From Tenodera sinensis (taxonomy: Eukaryota; Arthropoda; Insecta; Mantodea; Mantidae), in the NCBI GenBank assembly GCA_030765045.1, contig CM060964.1, positions 173,206,219 through 173,270,218 on the forward strand: DNA of 64,000 bases. The letters run 5' to 3'. The notes beneath the pieces are model-generated. The model made no database searches. It was given only the letters and a program-made list of their open reading frames with translations, and was not told the origin of the DNA. Both the position numbers and the translations under genes were made by a program. Below, one piece after another: positions 26,972-39,728 of the stretch. Each line of letters begins with the position of its first letter. Positions within the stretch are counted from its first letter, which is position 1.

Positions 26972-27970
26972 ATGTCGCAAAATAAAGAAAAAGAAGGGGA
27001 AACTTCGGAGGATCTCTCCCGAAGTAACCCAGAGGAGGAGGATACAGAGGATATAATGCCAGAATTGATAAAATACATAAACAGGGTAGATGAAGAACTT
27101 ACAGCAGGTGAAAGAACGACGAAAGCAAAAGTACTTAAGGTCAGGAATGAATTTATAAAAATGGCAACCAAAATAGTGTATTCCCAAGGTAGAATAACCG
27201 AATTAGAAAAAGAAAATGAAAGATTAAGAAAAGAAAATGAGGACTTAAAAAAGCGTAACGCAACCCCGGCAACACCCACTTATGCAAATATTGTAGGTCC
27301 TGGAAGAGGACAAAGAAAAGAGAGCAAAATAGAGCAGGTTATGACCCAAAAGACAACGAGTGTATTTGTTGCATCTAAATCAGGTCAGGGGCCGACTGAG
27401 ACGATAAAAACAATTACTGAGTTAATAGATCCTATTAAAGAAAAAATAAAAATAAGAAATATAAGACCAGCTGGTGAAAAGGTTGTGATAGTGACACACT
27501 CTGCCGAAGACGCACAAAAAATACTAAATCATGAGAAACTAACTAAAGTGACTAAGGTAGAAAAACCCAAAATGTGGTCCCCCAGACTAATTGGTTATTC
27601 TATCCCTGACTGGATAGGAAAAGAAAAATTCATAGACCTATTATATCACCAAAACCTGACGGACGATATGAGCTATGACGAATATAAAACCGAAATTACC
27701 CATAGATTTCTAACTGGAACAAACAAAAACAACAAGACGATACATCATGTCATACAGGTTACTCCTAGGTTAAGGAAGACCCTTCTGAGTAAGGGTAGAG
27801 TATACATTGACTTCTTCTCTATAATACTTAAGGATTACCTAGCAGTTCCAAGATGTTATAATTGTCAGGATCTAGGTCATGTCGCGAAATGTTGTAAAAA
27901 AGAAACACCAATTTGCTTTCACTGCGCAGGTGCTGGGCACCTGAAGAAAGATTGCCCCAAAAAAAAATGA
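26972..27970 (+). CDS. R1-clade ORF1 (gag-like, zinc knuckles)
   Basis: I chose ATG 26972 (MSQNKEKEG). An in-frame upstream ATG at 26897 would add a hydrophobic, 5'-UTR-like stretch. Residues about 70-95 form an acidic/basic coiled coil (RITELEKENERLRKENEDLK). The C-terminus has two CCHC knuckles, CYNCQDLGHVAKCC and CFHCAGAGHLKKDC. The frame ends in a run of nine A at 27959-27967 followed directly by TGA. The next frame continues for about 42 more codons to 28097 with a third cysteine cluster (CVACKNRNNKC), overlapping the ORF2 start. The protein packages the element's RNA. A one-base indel or a programmed shift at the A run would give the longer, family-like protein. Confidence 0.85.
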   Translation: MSQNKEKEGETSEDLSRSNPEEEDTEDIMPELIKYINRVDEELTAGERTTKAKVLKVRNEFIKMATKIVYSQGRITELEKENERLRKENEDLKKRNATPATPTYANIVGPGRGQRKESKIEQVMTQKTTSVFVASKSGQGPTETIKTITELIDPIKEKIKIRNIRPAGEKVVIVTHSAEDAQKILNHEKLTKVTKVEKPKMWSPRLIGYSIPDWIGKEKFIDLLYHQNLTDDMSYDEYKTEITHRFLTGTNKNNKTIHHVIQVTPRLRKTLLSKGRVYIDFFSIILKDYLAVPRCYNCQDLGHVAKCCKKETPICFHCAGAGHLKKDCPKKK

Positions 27971-28083
27971 CCCGGCTATATGTGTAGCATGCAAAAATAG
28001 AAATAATAAGTGTAAAAAGCCAAATACAAACGACTGTGAAACATACAAAATGTTATTAGATAGGTACATTTTAAGAACCGACT

Positions 28084-31000
28084 ATGGCGAACACTGATGA
28101 TAAACTAAAAATAGGGCAAATAAACCTAGCTAGGTCTAAGATGGCTTTACAAGAAATTAGGAAAGTAGCGGAAGAATTAGAATTAGACATTTTATGTTTA
28201 CAGGAACCCTACAGTCAGGAAGGTAATATCCCTTATCTCCCCACAAGGTGCAAAACCATAGTTACTAGTGTAAACCCCTGGGCAGCAATCATTATACTAA
28301 ATAAAAACATAATAATAACTGAATTAACCCAATTTATAGATCCATACACAAATTGTATAGAAATCAGGTTTAAAGGAATGAATTTCATTATAGCAAATTT
28401 CTATTTCCCACCCAGCATAGCAATAGAAGTAGGACTAAACAAACTAAAAACAATAGCCAGAGCCTTATCCCATCTACCGGCCATCTTTACGATGGATGCA
28501 AATGCAAAATCAACATTATGGTATAGTAATTCAAACGATGATCGTGGCCAAGAAATGGAGAATATTATAATGGAACTAGACTTAGAAATAGTTAATAGAC
28601 CAAATAACCCACCCACTTACATAGGTAGAGTAGGAGTTTCTTGCAATATTGATGTAACACTAAACAATAGACAAGCTAGAAATTATCTAACCTCATGGCA
28701 GGTAATAGAAAATCAAACGACTTCAGACCACAACTTGATTAATATAGAAATATCCACAATAAGGCAAAGAAACCTAATACAAACAAATAGGTACAACTAT
28801 AGGAAAGCTGACTGGCATAAACTTAGAGAGTTATATACACCGCCAAATTTTGGGCAACACACAAACATAAACAATGCAGCAAAACAATTAACCGCTTCGA
28901 TTCACCAGGCTATGCGTAGATCGATCCCTAAAACCCATACCACGAGCACACAACCACACACACCATGGAATGAAAAATTAGAGCGCTATAGAAAAAACAT
29001 GCGAAACACCAGAAAAGCTTATCAGCACGCACAAACACCTGGGGAAAGAGAGGTTAGGTTACTTATATACCGTAGAAGAAAATAAGAATATGAAAAGCTA
29101 CTTCAGAAAACCAAACAAGAAAGTTGGAATAAATTCGTAAGCGATTGTCTGGCACGCGATATATGGGGAGTCCCATACAAGATAGTCCGTAATAAACACA
29201 ACCCTAATACAATAAAATCCGTACAAAGAGAAAATGGTACATACACAATAACAATAGAAGAAACCATAACCGAATTATTAGACAAACTGTTCCCCTCAGA
29301 AACTCCTGACACACACGAATTCCATAGACAACTGCGTAACGAATTAAACTACAACAATGATGAGGTAGAGGTAATCACTTTTCAAGAACTAGAAATAAGA
29401 AATGCCATAATGACATTAAAAAAGAGAAAAGCCCCTGGACCTGATGGGATAGTTGTTGAGGTATTGCAAGCAATAATAGATAAAATAGGTGGACCCCTGA
29501 CTTACTTATTTAACAGATGCATGTATGAGCGAAAGATACCTAATGTATGGAAGCTTGCGAATGTGGTTATTTTATACAAAGGACAAGACAGAAACCCTGG
29601 TATATGTAGATCTTACAGGCCAATTTGTTTAATAAACACAGTAGCAAAAGTCCTCGAAAAACTTATATGTAATAGGTTATTAGAAATAAGACAAAGAACA
29701 GGTATGATAGAACAACAATATGGGTTCAGGAAAGGCAAATCGACGGAGGACGCGATAAATAAAATTATACAAACGGTAGAAAATGATGAAAACAAATACA
29801 TAATAGGTATTTTTATAGATATAGAAGCCGCTTTCGATAATCTCTGGTGGCCAGTTATCTTCTATAGGTTAAGATCAATACATTGTCCACAGAATCTATA
29901 TGATATATTCCTAAACTACTTTAGAAATAGATATATAGTTTTTACAAATGACGAGGTAAGACTTACCAAAAAAATAGAAAAAGGCTGTCCCCAAGGATCC
30001 TTAACGGGTCCAATTCTCTGGGATCTGTGTATAGAACCCATAATAACAATCCTGACTCAAATGGTAGAAACCTTAGATATAGTTGTATACGCGGACGATA
30101 TAGTTATATTGACAAGTGCAAATAATAGGAAATCACTTGAGACCAAGAGTAATAACATTTTACGTATACTAGCCTCAGAATGTGAAAAACTAAAGCTAAA
30201 AATTTCCAGCCAAAAAACCAAATATATGCTATTAAAAGGTCGACTTCAAAGAAACCCCATACTTAAAATAGGCCATGAAAATATTCAAAGATCCAATAAT
30301 ATCAAATACTTAGGGATAACTATTGACGAGAAATGGAACTACATAGAACATGTAAATGATATAACAAACAAAGGTCAGCATATAATGAATAAAATTTGCA
30401 GACTAGCTAGAAATTATGGCAGAATTCCCTATGAGGCAGTACGCATGTATAATAACATAGTGTTAGCATCTGTGATAGGCTATGGGGCAAGCGCCTGGGG
30501 ACATAGAACCTTCCTCCAAAATACAATCAAGTCACTTAGATCTACCCAGAGGAAATGCTTAATTAGGATGACAGGTGCTTTCTCCACAACCCCCACTTTA
30601 GCCTTATGTGTAGTATTAGGTATTTACCCACTAGATTACGAAATTAGGCGAAGAGCAGCCAGGTACTGGTTCAAAAAGAATAACATGGTTAGGGCCTCTC
30701 AAGTATTGGGTAATAGAATAACTGACTATTATTCCATAGATGAGATATTAACTGAGGAATATCAGGCCGAATGGGACTCTGTGACAGCAGGTAGAAGAAC
30801 TTACGACTTTTTACCAAATATACTGGAAAGATTTAAAATGCGGTATTTTAAACCCACACGAGGCCTCGTACATTATTTGACCGGACATGGACCCTATGAA
30901 GAATATCTACACAGGTTTGGGCAAGTGGACTCAAACCTGTGCAGATGTGGCGAATTAGGAACCCCCGAACACGCCGTCTGGCTATGTCATTTCGACATAC

Positions 31001-31137
31001 AATACCTAACGAATGCGTATTACGCTTTCCGAGGTAGGAATATATTTCAAATACTGCGAAACAAGCGTGCGTTCAATAAAATGAATCAAATATGCGACGA
31101 ATATTCAAAACAAAAACTCGAACAATATAGACTATAA
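28084..31137 (+). pseudogene. R1-clade ORF2 (endonuclease and reverse transcriptase), one stop codon
   Basis: Order: an APE-type endonuclease (residues about 1-225; LQEPYS, TMDANAKS..W, SDHNLINIE), a linker, reverse transcriptase (APGPDGI, YRPICLINTVAKVLEKL, IDIEAAFDNLWW, GCPQGSLTGPILWDL, catalytic YADD at nt 30088-30099) and a C-terminal CCHC finger (CRCGELGTPEHAVWLCH). The frame is continuous from 28084 to 31137 except for one TAA at 29083-29085, between endonuclease and RT. About 1,017 codons is normal for R1-clade ORF2. It nicks the target site and copies the RNA there. The single stop is an inactivating mutation unless it is a sequencing error or is read through. Confidence 0.9.
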
Positions 31138-31960
31138 AAACTGCAATTTTTCGATTGCCAAGATATCTTGAGAAAGGGAATACCATGCAAATGTAAACAA
31201 AAGACATGGTGTACCCCTAGGTCTTTTACTTTTAGTATAAAATGTATACTAAACAGTTAGTTTTTAGTTGTAGTTGCTAATCAATGCTGCAAGATCTAAT
31301 CAGAAAGTTGAAATTATGTTTGTTGTGTATTATGTAAATGTAAAACAACAAGACAAACTCTGTATCTTCCTTCATATTACCATGTATGTATTATTTATCT
31401 AATTAGGGTAGTAGTTAAAACTAAATTCTTTTATTTATTTGTATGTCACTCTTTTTGTAATTTTACTAACCTAGGAATTCTTTCTTTATTTTATTTATTT
31501 AGTTATGTAAATGTTTTTCTGTATAAAGATAATACAGAATTTGTAATTAACACTCACATAAATTTTTCCTTTTCCACTGTATATAATTCTATTATATTTT
31601 TAACTTTCTATATGTTATTAACCCAGGAGCATTTTGTTTTATTTATAGTTTTTTTATTTATTTTATTTTATGTTTTGTACAAGAATTGTATTTTGCTGTA
31701 CGGAATAGTACAGAGAATGTAGCTAACAAATATAAGTGTTTAGTTTGTAATTGTAGAAGTATTTTTTCTTTCAGTAGCATAATTAGTATAGAAGGTAAAA
31801 TTTACATTCTTCTAATAAAACTTTGTTCTCTTATAGGCAAAAATCAATTATATAAACAATAACTGTAATACAAACACCTGTAACTCTATATACATAAAAT
31901 ACAAATACCAGAATATACGATTATACTTAACAAACAAATGTAGTATCACAACTATAAAAA

Positions 31961-32121
31961 TATTACACACAATGAGAAACAAATTGTACATAAACCAAAC
32001 TGACAAACATTGTAATCTTAGTAAACACAGATACAAGAAATATTACACACAATGAGAAACAAATTGTACATGAACCAAACTGATAAAACATTGTAATTTT
32101 AGTAAACATAGATTTATAAGA
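31961..32121 (+). repeat. Two-copy 80-bp tandem repeat in the R1-clade 3' UTR
   Basis: The segment starting TATTACACACAATGAGAAAC at 31961 is repeated at 32041 with a few substitutions. It lies inside the 3' untranslated part of the R1-clade element. Confidence 0.85.
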
Positions 32122-32416
32122 AATAACCATTGTAACCACAATAACAAAACTAATGTACCTAGCAAAATATGTTATTAACAAATTGTAAATTCAATTTAGA
32201 ATCCAATAAAACTAAGAATCTCGCCTATCCGACAAAGACGGTCTGACCCGAGCGAAGGCACGTTCATTTATTAAATCCTCTGAATTCAATAATAGATAAA
32301 TGAAAATTGGGTGAACATATAAAAAATGATGAACACGGCCTAGTTTAAATTTTTAGGTACTAGGCCAACAAACATGGAGGGCTATCATCCATTGTAGAAT
32401 GGATATAGCATATATA

Positions 32417-32474
32417 TGTCTGTCTGACTGTCTGTCTGTCTGTCTGCCTGCCTGTCTGTCTGACTGTCTGTCTG

Positions 32475-32506
<32 letters not shown>

Positions 32507-32637
32507 CGCCTGCCTGCCTGCCTGCCTGCCTGTCTGCCTGTCTGTCTGTCTGTCTGTCTGCCGGTCTGTCTGTCAGTCTGTCTGTCTGCCTGTCTGTCTG
32601 TCTGACTGTCTGTTTTCCTATCTGTCTGTCTGTCTAT
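32417..32637. repeat. (TGTC)n microsatellite
   Basis: About 220 bp of TGTC/TGCC units. It is the target of the R1-clade insertion; a short arm of the same repeat is left at 26563-26579. The cysteine/leucine/serine open frames through it are artefacts. Confidence 0.95.
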
Positions 32638-32639
32638 AT

Positions 32640-34977
32640 AAGAAAAACAAAATATAAATTTGGCTCGTTTTACTTTGCTCCAGAAAATAGACTGAATTGC
32701 AAGCTTTTGGGATATTTTTCACGTAATGGGTTCTCACTTTCTCCTTGGGGGAGATTTTAATAGCCAGGCGGGGTTCAAGTATGACAAATCCAAGAGGACG
32801 TATTCTACATGGCGTAGCTTACCAGCTTTCGCTAATTTTCATCTTTCCAGTAGAGCCAATATACTACCCGGATACAGGAAATACAGCAGATGTCTAAGAC
32901 TTCTTTATAACTAAGCATGCAGGCAACCTCTCACGACACCGTCTCTACTTCATGATCTTAGCTCAGATAGCTATCCTGTAACACCGACAGCATTGAGCAC
33001 GCCTGAGATCAACAGCTACTCCACAGCCAGTCTTATAGCCTTTTGATTGGACTCGCTATACAATACTTGAAGACATTACTGATTTAAAAATTCCTCTGAA
33101 ATCACCTCGTGATATTGACATCGCTGTCACGGTGCTAACCAGAAACAGTCAGTTTGCAGCTAATGAGCTACCTCTCAACAAGTATTCAGGAGGTCAAATT
33201 GTTACCAAATGCCGCTGTCATCCGATATTAAAACTCTTCTGCAAGAAAAGAGAGACTGCCGGAGACAATGGAAATGCACTAAATACGCTGCTCACAAATT
33301 AGCATACAATCGAGCTACCGACCACCTGCACACTGCACTTCGAAATGAAGTACTGCCACGTGTAATCATCTTCTCTCCTTGAATACAGCCGATGCTTCGC
33401 TTTGGAAGAAGACTAAATATTTAACTAGGCAACCAAATATACCACTTTTGTATCTGCATAACTTTTTATACACATCGTCACAAGATAAAGCAACTCTCTT
33501 CTGTGAAACGCTTCAGGAGCAGTTCACGCTTAATCCTAGTGAAGATTTGGAATTCACCGAAAATGTAAGTGAAAGTATTTCAATGCCTCTTCAACTTTCC
33601 CCATTTTCCTCGTTCTTTACTCCAGCGCAGGTGTATAATGCCATACTTAGAACACCGGCGAAAAAATCCGCTGGCCATGACACTCAGCCATTACTCAAAG
33701 CATTCTCCAGAAAAACACTCGTGTTTCTAACTCAACTCTTTAACGCTGTTCTTCGCCTTGCTTATTTTCCACAGAGTTGGAAACATGCCATAATAGTAAT
33801 GATTCCAAAGTCTGATAAACCGAAACTAGACCCTGAATCATATCGTCCTATCGTCCTGTTGCCACTGTTTTCTAAAGTCTTCGAAAGGCTCCTTCTTCCA
33901 CAGCTCCTCAACGTCCTACAGCCAACCATTCCTGACACCCAGTTTGGCTTTAGAGCTTCTCATTCGTCTTCTCAACTACTTCATCGAGTCGTAGATAGAA
34001 TACTGGATTCTTTTGAAGAAAAGTCTATCTGTTTTGGACTATTTCTGGACACTCAAAAGGCATTTGATAAAGTCTGGCACGAGGGCCTTTTATTTAAATA
34101 AAACCCCCTTTTGACTGATACACTGTTTGTAATCATCAAATTATACCTCATGAACAGGTCCTTTTCTGTGAAGTATTTTAATTATCAAACTCAATCCCAA
34201 ATTATACGAGCTGGAGTACCACAAGTGTGTGTGCTTGCTCCCTTTCTGTATGTAATATGTTTTCGATTTACTATCACAATAGCGCAATTTGCAGATGACA
34301 ATGAAGTCCTTTGCAAAGGACGAAACAACTCTGCAGTCTGCATCAGTTTGTAGATAAAATACACAAATGGTGCTCAAAATGGAGAATCCGCATGAATCAC
34401 AAAAGGTCTAAAGCAGTAAGGTTCACGTATAAAAGAAAAACTGGAGAATATGTAATCACCTTTGGAAACGAAGAAATTCCACAAGCTAAAACGGTAGGAT
34501 ACTTAGGCCAAACATTGGATTTCAAACTCGCCTGGAGCGCCCATAACTCTTCATTAATCAAATGATTGCGGTATGGAATTCTCCAGTTAAAATATTTACT
34601 TAAAGAATCGTCTCCGCTACCGTTACACATCAAGAGGATCATATACTCTTCTTTAATAAGGCCAATCTGGAGGTGCGGATGTTCGATATGGAGCTCTGCT
34701 TCGCATTCTCAGCTAAGGAGGATCCAAACAATACAAAATCGGGTTCTTCGAATAATATCGGATGCCCCATGGCACATTCGCAATTCTACTCTTCATTCGG
34801 ATCTTGCCAATAATAGATGCCACACTTCGATCCTGCTATCATCGACTCTACAGATTCTTCACTAACTATCCTAATAGTCTATTAAATCAGATTCCTCTGC
34901 ACCTACCACCACAGCGACTGCATCGAAGACTGAAAAGGAAACGACATACCGACCTCGTTGAAGATATTAACTAAATT
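32640..34977 (+). pseudogene. Jockey ORF2, C-terminal endonuclease and reverse transcriptase
   Basis: Resumes with SFYFAPENR and HFLLGGDFN (APE endonuclease, frameshifted, 32660-32900) and a decayed linker. The longest open block is 33379-34101, with TPAKKSAGHD, VMIPKSDKPKLDPESYRPIVLL, TQFGFRASHSS and FLDTQKAFDKVWH. After a frameshift, 34111-34353 contains AGVPQ and catalytic FADD (nt 34288-34299). 34311-34974 holds the thumb and tail (VGYLGQTLD, RPIWRCGCSIWSSAS). At least four disruptions are visible, so this copy is dead and older than both insertions inside it. Confidence 0.85.
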
Positions 34978-35123
34978 AAATATGAGGACAATTAATGAAT
35001 TGTAACCTCAACTCCTGTATATGTAAAGTATACAATATAATTGTGTAATTGCACAACTGTAATACACAATTAGTGTAATAAAGTTGACTATTATTAAATG
35101 AAATAATAAAAACGATCTCTCAG

Positions 35124-36917
35124 TGCCCTTAACGAAAAAATGGTTTAGGAATGCTATAATGTGCTGGTATATTGAGCTTTAATTTACACCAAGTTGTTTT
35201 GTAATGAAATTGCATGATTTTAACTAAATGTGTGTGAACCGGGGGTGTGGCAACTGAGTGGTGGCTTCGCCTACCATCTTAAACAGCTGTTCCTCATATC
35301 GGCACGTTTCGATGCACCGGACTGTACAGCACTAATAGTAAAAGCGCTTAAGATTTTATCACCAAACCTATATGTGCCTGTACTAAATACAATAGTTCAT
35401 GCAGGTATGTATCTATGTTTAGTGTTACTTAAGATAAAAAGTAAAGTTTGGAGCTGGACGTCCACTAATGTTAATGAAGTATACACTATGTTCTCTCATA
35501 ACCATGTTTCAGGATTCTGACAAATCTACCAGAAGAATTTCATGAAATGAAGCAGATATCCTTTCTTTCAACTGTTGTTGGCATTGGCTCTCGCTTTCTC
35601 CCGCAACTCTGAAGAGCTGTTCTCTCTTCGTATTTCATTTCCCTGAGGACTTGCTTTAGCACTCTGAGACAAGGATGGTTTGGTAGTAATGGTAGGGTCG
35701 CTTCTGGAATTATTCTGGAAATATTCCAATGGACTGATATTTCCTTTCCGCTGTGGGTTTAAAATAATGTTTCACCTCATCTCGGGCGAAATAAAATGTA
35801 CTCAATTCAAGAACCTAGATGTAGAAAATATGAAACAATCATTATGGACTGGATCATAAAAATAATGCAACACACACACCCAAATTTAAGGTTTCTCTTG
35901 GGACCTATACCCAAGAATCGGTCACGCCTTACACTATTACAACCGAAATCTGCAGTATTTGTTGGCAGCTTACGTTGTTCTTGCGAGTTTTAACCTCTTG
36001 TGAGCAGGCGAAGTAATATTATTCCCCTTACTGTTTAGCACAGTCTATCTCATAGATGGGGCAAAGTGACACAATATGTCATTTCCCGTACATCGTACTT
36101 TTAACCCCGTCCACTCGGCTACACACGGTTAGCTAACAGGTCAGGCCCCCGTTGCTATCTATCTACCTAAGAGAACCGGCCCATCCCTCAAATTGTGTCA
36201 GTGGTGGAATCATGGCGCATAACAAGGAAAAGCCGAATGGGAACATAAGTATTTTTGTGTTTCTAGTAAAACTAAAGCATTGTGTTTACTATGTACGTAA
36301 CGTAATCACAAAACCAATACATCATGTTTCTATTCGGTTCCACCACTGTACGCCTTGAAACTTATCTTGTTTGTAAAGACGTGTGTATCCGTAGACAAAC
36401 AGAACCGGGAGACAGGTGGCCTGAAGTTTGCGATGGAGTAAAAATGGACAGGGTCAATACTCGATTGCATTTCTGTCACCTCTCTAGCCCGTTCCTGGTA
36501 TATCTAGTAACCCCAAATTCTCACCTGCGGGCTTACGTTTTAGTGTGTATACAAGGGGTGGCGTGGTATTATTTTTCGCCATCCGTGAGTTTTGTTTTAA
36601 TACCTTTCAGTTGGTATTAATGGGTTTGATCTGGCTACAAAATCTATCGATCATCATCATCATGATCATCACCATCACTATCATAACTATTATATCAGGA
36701 GTATTACAGTACGTCGCACTCCTGACCATAATGTCGGGGACATTAGTCCGTGTTAAATTAGTTAGATGGAAAGTACTATTACTCTCTTACCACAGAATTA
36801 TTAAAGCAAGAGGCTCCAAAGAAAAAAAAAAAAAGAAAAAAAAAAGCGCAGCAAAATCATGAAACTATAGGAAAACATAAAAACATGCACATGATCACAA
36901 AATGTAGAATAAACCTA
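35124..36917. other. Unrecognised sequence
   Basis: Several open frames of 60-105 codons, none with a domain. A short ATC-rich microsatellite lies at about 36650-36690 and an A-rich run at 36822-36845. Confidence 0.4.
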
Positions 36918-37206
36918 AAAAGTGGGCCGAGCAGGGTGGTTTCACAAAGTGTGTGACTCGTATTCGGGAAGTCCCAGGTTGATCCCCGGTAACCGCACAC
37001 TCTGACTTGGGTTTTTCCGTGGTTTCGCCTTGGCAGTTAGGCGAATGCTGAGGATGCTCACTTTCAATCCACGTTTTCCTTCCCTTCCCTTACTCATTTC
37101 ATTTCTCTTGTCGTTGACCTTGCTTGTGAGCATGGAGGTTTGGGCAACTACGGGCAGATGGTGCAGTTGCTTGCACTCTGTAATCCTTCTATCCCGGCCC
37201 CGCTAG
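36918..37206 (+). mobile_element. tRNA-derived SINE, family D
   Basis: The head GGGCCGAGCAGGGTGGTTTC (degenerate A box) is followed by CCCAGGTTGATCCCCGGTAA (B box). The body contains GGGTTTTTCCGTGGTTTCGC and CAGTTAGGCGAATGC and ends near CTTCTATCCCGGCCCCGC. No second copy lies in the window, so the family call rests on the head alone. Confidence 0.6.
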
Positions 37207-39480
37207 TAGTATATGTATGCCGCTGTCCATGCCGCTAGGGTCATTTCGCTGCTCACTCTGGGCAGAGGCCAGGAGCTTCAAACGATGCTACAGTTAATGC
37301 GTCAGGTGCTCTCTGTAAACTGATGGGGTCTTCCGCACGTCTGTGTCATACTGCCATCTCGCCCACTCCCGAGCTTGTGGTCTCCCTTCACCTCATCTGT
37401 CACTGCCGGGGGTGGTAGGCTGCAATAGATCACTACTGTATCGCAGTAAGCGATTTGTCCCCCTCCGTTTGAATGCGCCATACCTTATACTTCAACCCTA
37501 AGGAGCAATTCGGCATATTGCTGGTGAGTGTAAGAAACACAAACTATATAGATTACTGCTATGTGTTGAAAGATGAGCTTCGGTGAGTACTTGTTAGTGG
37601 ATGGAAAGGGGAAATTAACTAACATGATTCATCTTATACATCGTTTCCGGTAAATAGAACCTGTGCACAAAACAAATTTAGTAATATGCACTATTTGAGA
37701 CCATCTCTGGGTTTCTTATCATCTTATGGGGTCTAGCAAGGGGGAGGCATAACTAGTTACCAACGTCAGTTGCGATACGGGGCAGGAGGCGACGCACTGT
37801 AATGAGGACAAGCAAACATTGAGGTGGGTTGGGGGGAGAGTAAAATACACCTGGCCTTGTAAAAATGGTGTTTCAAATGTCTTTAAAGTTATGTCCAATC
37901 TCTTAGTGCCTATTATGGAAAATCTTGCAAATGTTGCTTGAAATAAGCAGTATTTATTGGGTTAAACGATTCTGAGTTAAAGAAAAGCTTTAACTTTGTC
38001 CTTAGAATCACAAGAAGTGTAAAAATTTGCAGTACATACTAAGCAGTATTACATTGAAAGATATAAAAGCTTTGATCCTTCTACTTCTGTACTGGAATTA
38101 AAATTCGTATTGAAAAAGCTTTAAATATGTTTGTCTATTATGTTGTATTATAATACACTTTCTTTTTTTGAATGAAAGGTTTCCTTCTAATATCTATGCA
38201 ATAAACCACCCTTTTTCGGACTGCATTAAAAATGAATTACATTTCTGCTTCTGAAATGTGTCGAATTGTGTTACAAGCTTGCCATAGACCAATAATCTGG
38301 CCAAGTGTAACTTCTGATGTATACGGCATGGTGTAAACCAAGCAACAGTTAAGTAACGATTTGAGCCATCAGAAATAATTAATACTTCCCTTTCATGTCA
38401 TTGGTTATAATGATGTCCAGTCAATAGCATGTACACTGCTGTAATTGGAGAGGGATAAATGCCCTTGCATTTTAGTAAATTCGCTTTCTGTGGTGTAACG
38501 TTGTGCCTCTTTTTGGTATGTTAGAGCTTGAAGTTTAATTAGGCTTATTTTAAAATATTTCATAATTAGTTCATGAAAGATACAGGATACAAGAGGAAAA
38601 TACACTCAACTGCAATCTTTAATTGACAAAAGTAAGCATAAAGGTGACAAGTGTTTCATAACCTAACAACCACAGATAGTTCAAAAGCATCGCTCGTTTT
38701 CTTTTAAACGTATTTGTTCTTTTATTGCATTTTTCTTTTCATAATGGAGTCTCTACCAGATATGTGATAGACTGCGCCTGTTTTCATTCGTTCCATTATG
38801 TTTGGTTTACTTATTTATCTTGACACAAATAACACAAGTGGAAGTTCAATGATAGGTCCAGATTTCAAACAATACTGAGAAATTCCAACCAACATAAAAC
38901 TGAATTAGATACAGCTATAAAACGAGACTTGTTGCACTTCATAAAATTATGCGATAACTATATACTTTACCCGCTGACCGATATTTTGAGCCACAATTGA
39001 TACTTATTCACTAAATGAAATTCTAATTCTGTTTTGAGGTGTGGGTTTTACAGCAGATGGTTAACTCTGGATATAAATGGGGGATAACAATTTTAAATAA
39101 AGCCACTTGCTCCTTGCACGTTATTCTACCTGGTGTATCCTAGTTTACCTCACCGCAATCGTTGACCTCCTTGACTACATCCTCAGCCTGATATTGCAAC
39201 TTACTTTTCATTTCTTAAAGCCAGTTCGGTGTCACCTCGAGGTGCACAAAGGTTCTCCATGACCCTACGCTTCTATTTGGGCAATTTCTATTCACTTGCC
39301 TGGTTCAACTCCTCCCACGAAACGAGCTCCTTTGCAAGGAGCAAGACCTTTTACGGTAAGCTTATTATGCAAAGAAAAACTGAAGCTGTTAACAGTGAAG
39401 TAATGTTGAATTTAACACAGGGTACAAACACATTATCAACTCTGTAGTAATTTACGGTTTTAATACAGATTTTATACATA
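37207..39480. other. No recognised gene
   Basis: A somewhat GC-rich start (37207-37500) is followed by ordinary AT-rich DNA. No repeat copy, domain or RNA gene was recognised. Confidence 0.4.
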
Positions 39481-39728
39481 AAAATAGAGAAATTTAAATA
39501 CGAAAAAGCTGTTAAAGAGTTTTCTGCCCTAAAGGAAATAAAAGATGATTGTAATTTTAAAAGGTATACTTACCATCTTTGGGCTAATAAAAATTAAAAA
39601 AAAAAAAAAAAAAAATTAAGGAACGTGGTATAACTTTGGTTCCTCAAAATGAATATAATATAAAAATATTGCTCAATTTTTGTAAAAAGGATACAATTCT
39701 AAATTATAACAAAATCTGACATTTATCA

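Larger units (their letters stand above)
26566..32430 (+). mobile_element. R1-clade LINE, nearly intact, inserted in a TGTC microsatellite
   Basis: The body 26580-32416 (5.8 kb) is flanked by an exact 14-bp duplication, TGTCTGTCTGACTG, at 26566-26579 and 32417-32430. It has a 392-bp 5' UTR, ORF1, an overlapping ORF2 and a 1.28-kb AT-rich 3' UTR. The 3' UTR holds a two-copy 80-bp tandem repeat (31961-32120). There is no poly-A tail. Codon use is strongly A-rich, unlike the other LINEs here. Only one nonsense codon and one possible single-base shift separate it from a complete coding capacity, so it is among the youngest insertions in the window. Confidence 0.9.
22502..35123 (+). mobile_element. 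Jockey-clade LINE with two nested insertions
   Basis: The element (22516-35109) is bounded by an exact 14-bp target duplication, AAACGATCTCTCAG, at 22502-22515 and 35110-35123. Its own sequence is in three pieces: 22516-23938, 26437-26565 and about 32431-35109. The interruptions are a mariner-like transposon (23939-26436) and an R1-clade LINE (26580-32416). Removing them leaves about 4.2 kb, a normal Jockey length, with ORF1 (gag-like), endonuclease and reverse transcriptase in order. The 3' end is short and AT-rich (AATAAAGTTGACTATTATTA). Confidence 0.88.

Noticed and set aside
32399..32760. Cysteine/leucine/serine-rich frames
   Set aside because: Translation of the (TGTC)n repeat.
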